Part shown: positions 63,703 through 64,000 of the stretch, piece after piece | Layout: each line of letters starts with the position of its first letter | Position numbering within the stretch: the first letter of the stretch is position 1 | NCBI GenBank assembly: GCA_002695025.1 | Contig: NZNV01000010.1 | Location: 124,001-188,000, forward strand | Reading direction: 5' to 3' | DNA from: Owenweeksia sp. | Lineage (GTDB): Bacteria > Bacteroidota > Bacteroidia > Flavobacteriales > Schleiferiaceae | DNA: 64,000 nucleotides | Translations under genes and position numbers: made by a program | Notes under the pieces: generated by a model | Told to the model about the DNA's origin: nothing | Databases searched by the model: none | The model's input: the letters and a program-made list of their open reading frames with translations, nothing else

Positions 63703-63760
63703 ATCCTTCGACTGTTCCATCGCTGAAGCTATGGCGACATACGATCCGCTCAGGATGACC
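63703..63760 (-). repeat. REP-like repeat with 32-base hairpin insert (copy 8)
   Basis: CCTTCGACT (63705-63713) and CCGCTCAGGATGACC (63746-63760) are the two halves of a minus-oriented copy, split by 32 bases that contain CCATCGCT-GA-AGCTATGG, a near-perfect palindrome. The split lies in the same central pentamer that is replaced in copy 2. Confidence 0.7.
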
Positions 63761-63768
63761 ACAATTCT

Positions 63769-63781
63769 AGTCGAAGGAGGC
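63769..63781 (+). repeat. REP-like fragment (copy 9)
   Basis: AGTCGAAGGAGGC equals the right half of copy 3, including the GGAGGC extension. It ends three bases before the stop of the next minus-strand gene. Confidence 0.5.
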
Positions 63782-63783
63782 AC

Positions 63784-64000
63784 TTAACCCGCCTTCAACG
63801 CCCTCACGCGACTATTTACCGTAGCCGTATCACTGCTTTCAAACACCTGCAACAACTCCGGGAAAAAGTCCTTCCATTGTGGATATTCTTCACGCCTGGC
63901 TTCATATTTCAGGATCTTTGCTTCCAACTCCGGCAGGAAAATAAAACCCTCCTGCTCAGTATGGTACTCACGCAGTTTTTGTTCCCGCTCCTCATCCCCC
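63784..64000 (-). CDS. 3' end of an unidentified gene (partial)
   Basis: A 72-codon open frame enters from the right edge and stops with TAA at 63784-63786. The visible C terminus is charged and probably helical (EEREQKLREYHTEQEGFIFL, LEAKILKYEARREEYPQWKDFF), ending in SRVRALKAG. Codon use is like the core genes of the window. No family can be assigned from this fragment. The repeat cluster begins three bases after its stop. Confidence 0.65.
   Translation of the reverse strand, partial: GDEEREQKLREYHTEQEGFIFLPELEAKILKYEARREEYPQWKDFFPELLQVFESSDTATVNSRVRALKAG

Noticed and set aside
63090-63783. CRISPR array
   Set aside because: Repeats are palindromic, of both orientations and irregularly spaced from about 20 to over 300 bases; there are no uniform spacers or cas genes.

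Overview
The window looks like a piece of chromosome from a member of the Bacteroidota, probably a marine or free-living Flavobacteriales-like lineage. The evidence is two proteins with Por-type (type IX) C-terminal sorting domains, LytTR and TPR-kinase signalling, GH97 and S1 sulfatase enzymes, DUF3078, DUF2461 and DUF819 proteins, a single-chain E1 2-oxoacid dehydrogenase, and -7 promoter elements of the Bacteroidota form TAnnTTTG (seen as TACCTTTG and TAACTTTG). No rRNA, tRNA, CRISPR array, transposase or phage gene was found.

Layout. 1-22.6 kb is mostly core: asnS, rpoN, a PAP2-like membrane protein, lysS, a LytTR regulator with its TPR-histidine kinase, a PKD-domain T9SS cargo beside a membrane-anchored TPR-LuxR regulator, mutS2, an RCC1-repeat T9SS cargo, a DUF819 transporter and an M28 peptidase. 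22.6-36.1 kb is one tightly packed minus-strand operon of six secreted or lipid-anchored proteins. It is built around a 1991-residue Rhs-core protein and a 1608-residue SpvB-like partner, with an OmpH/Skp-like lipoprotein, a second lipoprotein and two further exported proteins. It is visibly more AT-rich than its surroundings and is the main accessory locus.

36.1-52.7 kb returns to housekeeping and metabolism: a spermidine-synthase-fold protein, a YkuK/DUF458 RNase H-like protein, fused E1 2-oxoacid dehydrogenase, DUF2461, DUF3078, a second TPR-kinase/LuxR two-component pair, an enoyl-CoA hydratase, a CNNM/CBS protein, PaaZ with an ABM-domain partner, a lone DUF2971 protein and Kup. 52.9-58.1 kb is a three-gene glycan module: sugar-porter MFS, S1_11-like sulfatase lipoprotein and SusB-type GH97. 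58.4-59.9 kb holds an ECF-like sigma factor, a small overlapping protein and a ClpP paralogue. 60.1-63.0 kb is a complete proline pathway, proC-proB-proA, ended by a strong terminator.

From 61.7 kb to the right end a family of short palindromic (REP-like) repeats appears. It lies between proB and proA and is dense around a small GIY-YIG nuclease gene whose 3' codons and upstream flank are both made of the repeat. The two most interesting loci are therefore the Rhs/SpvB-like secreted operon and the GIY-YIG/repeat cluster. All functional statements rest on motif recognition by eye, without database searches.
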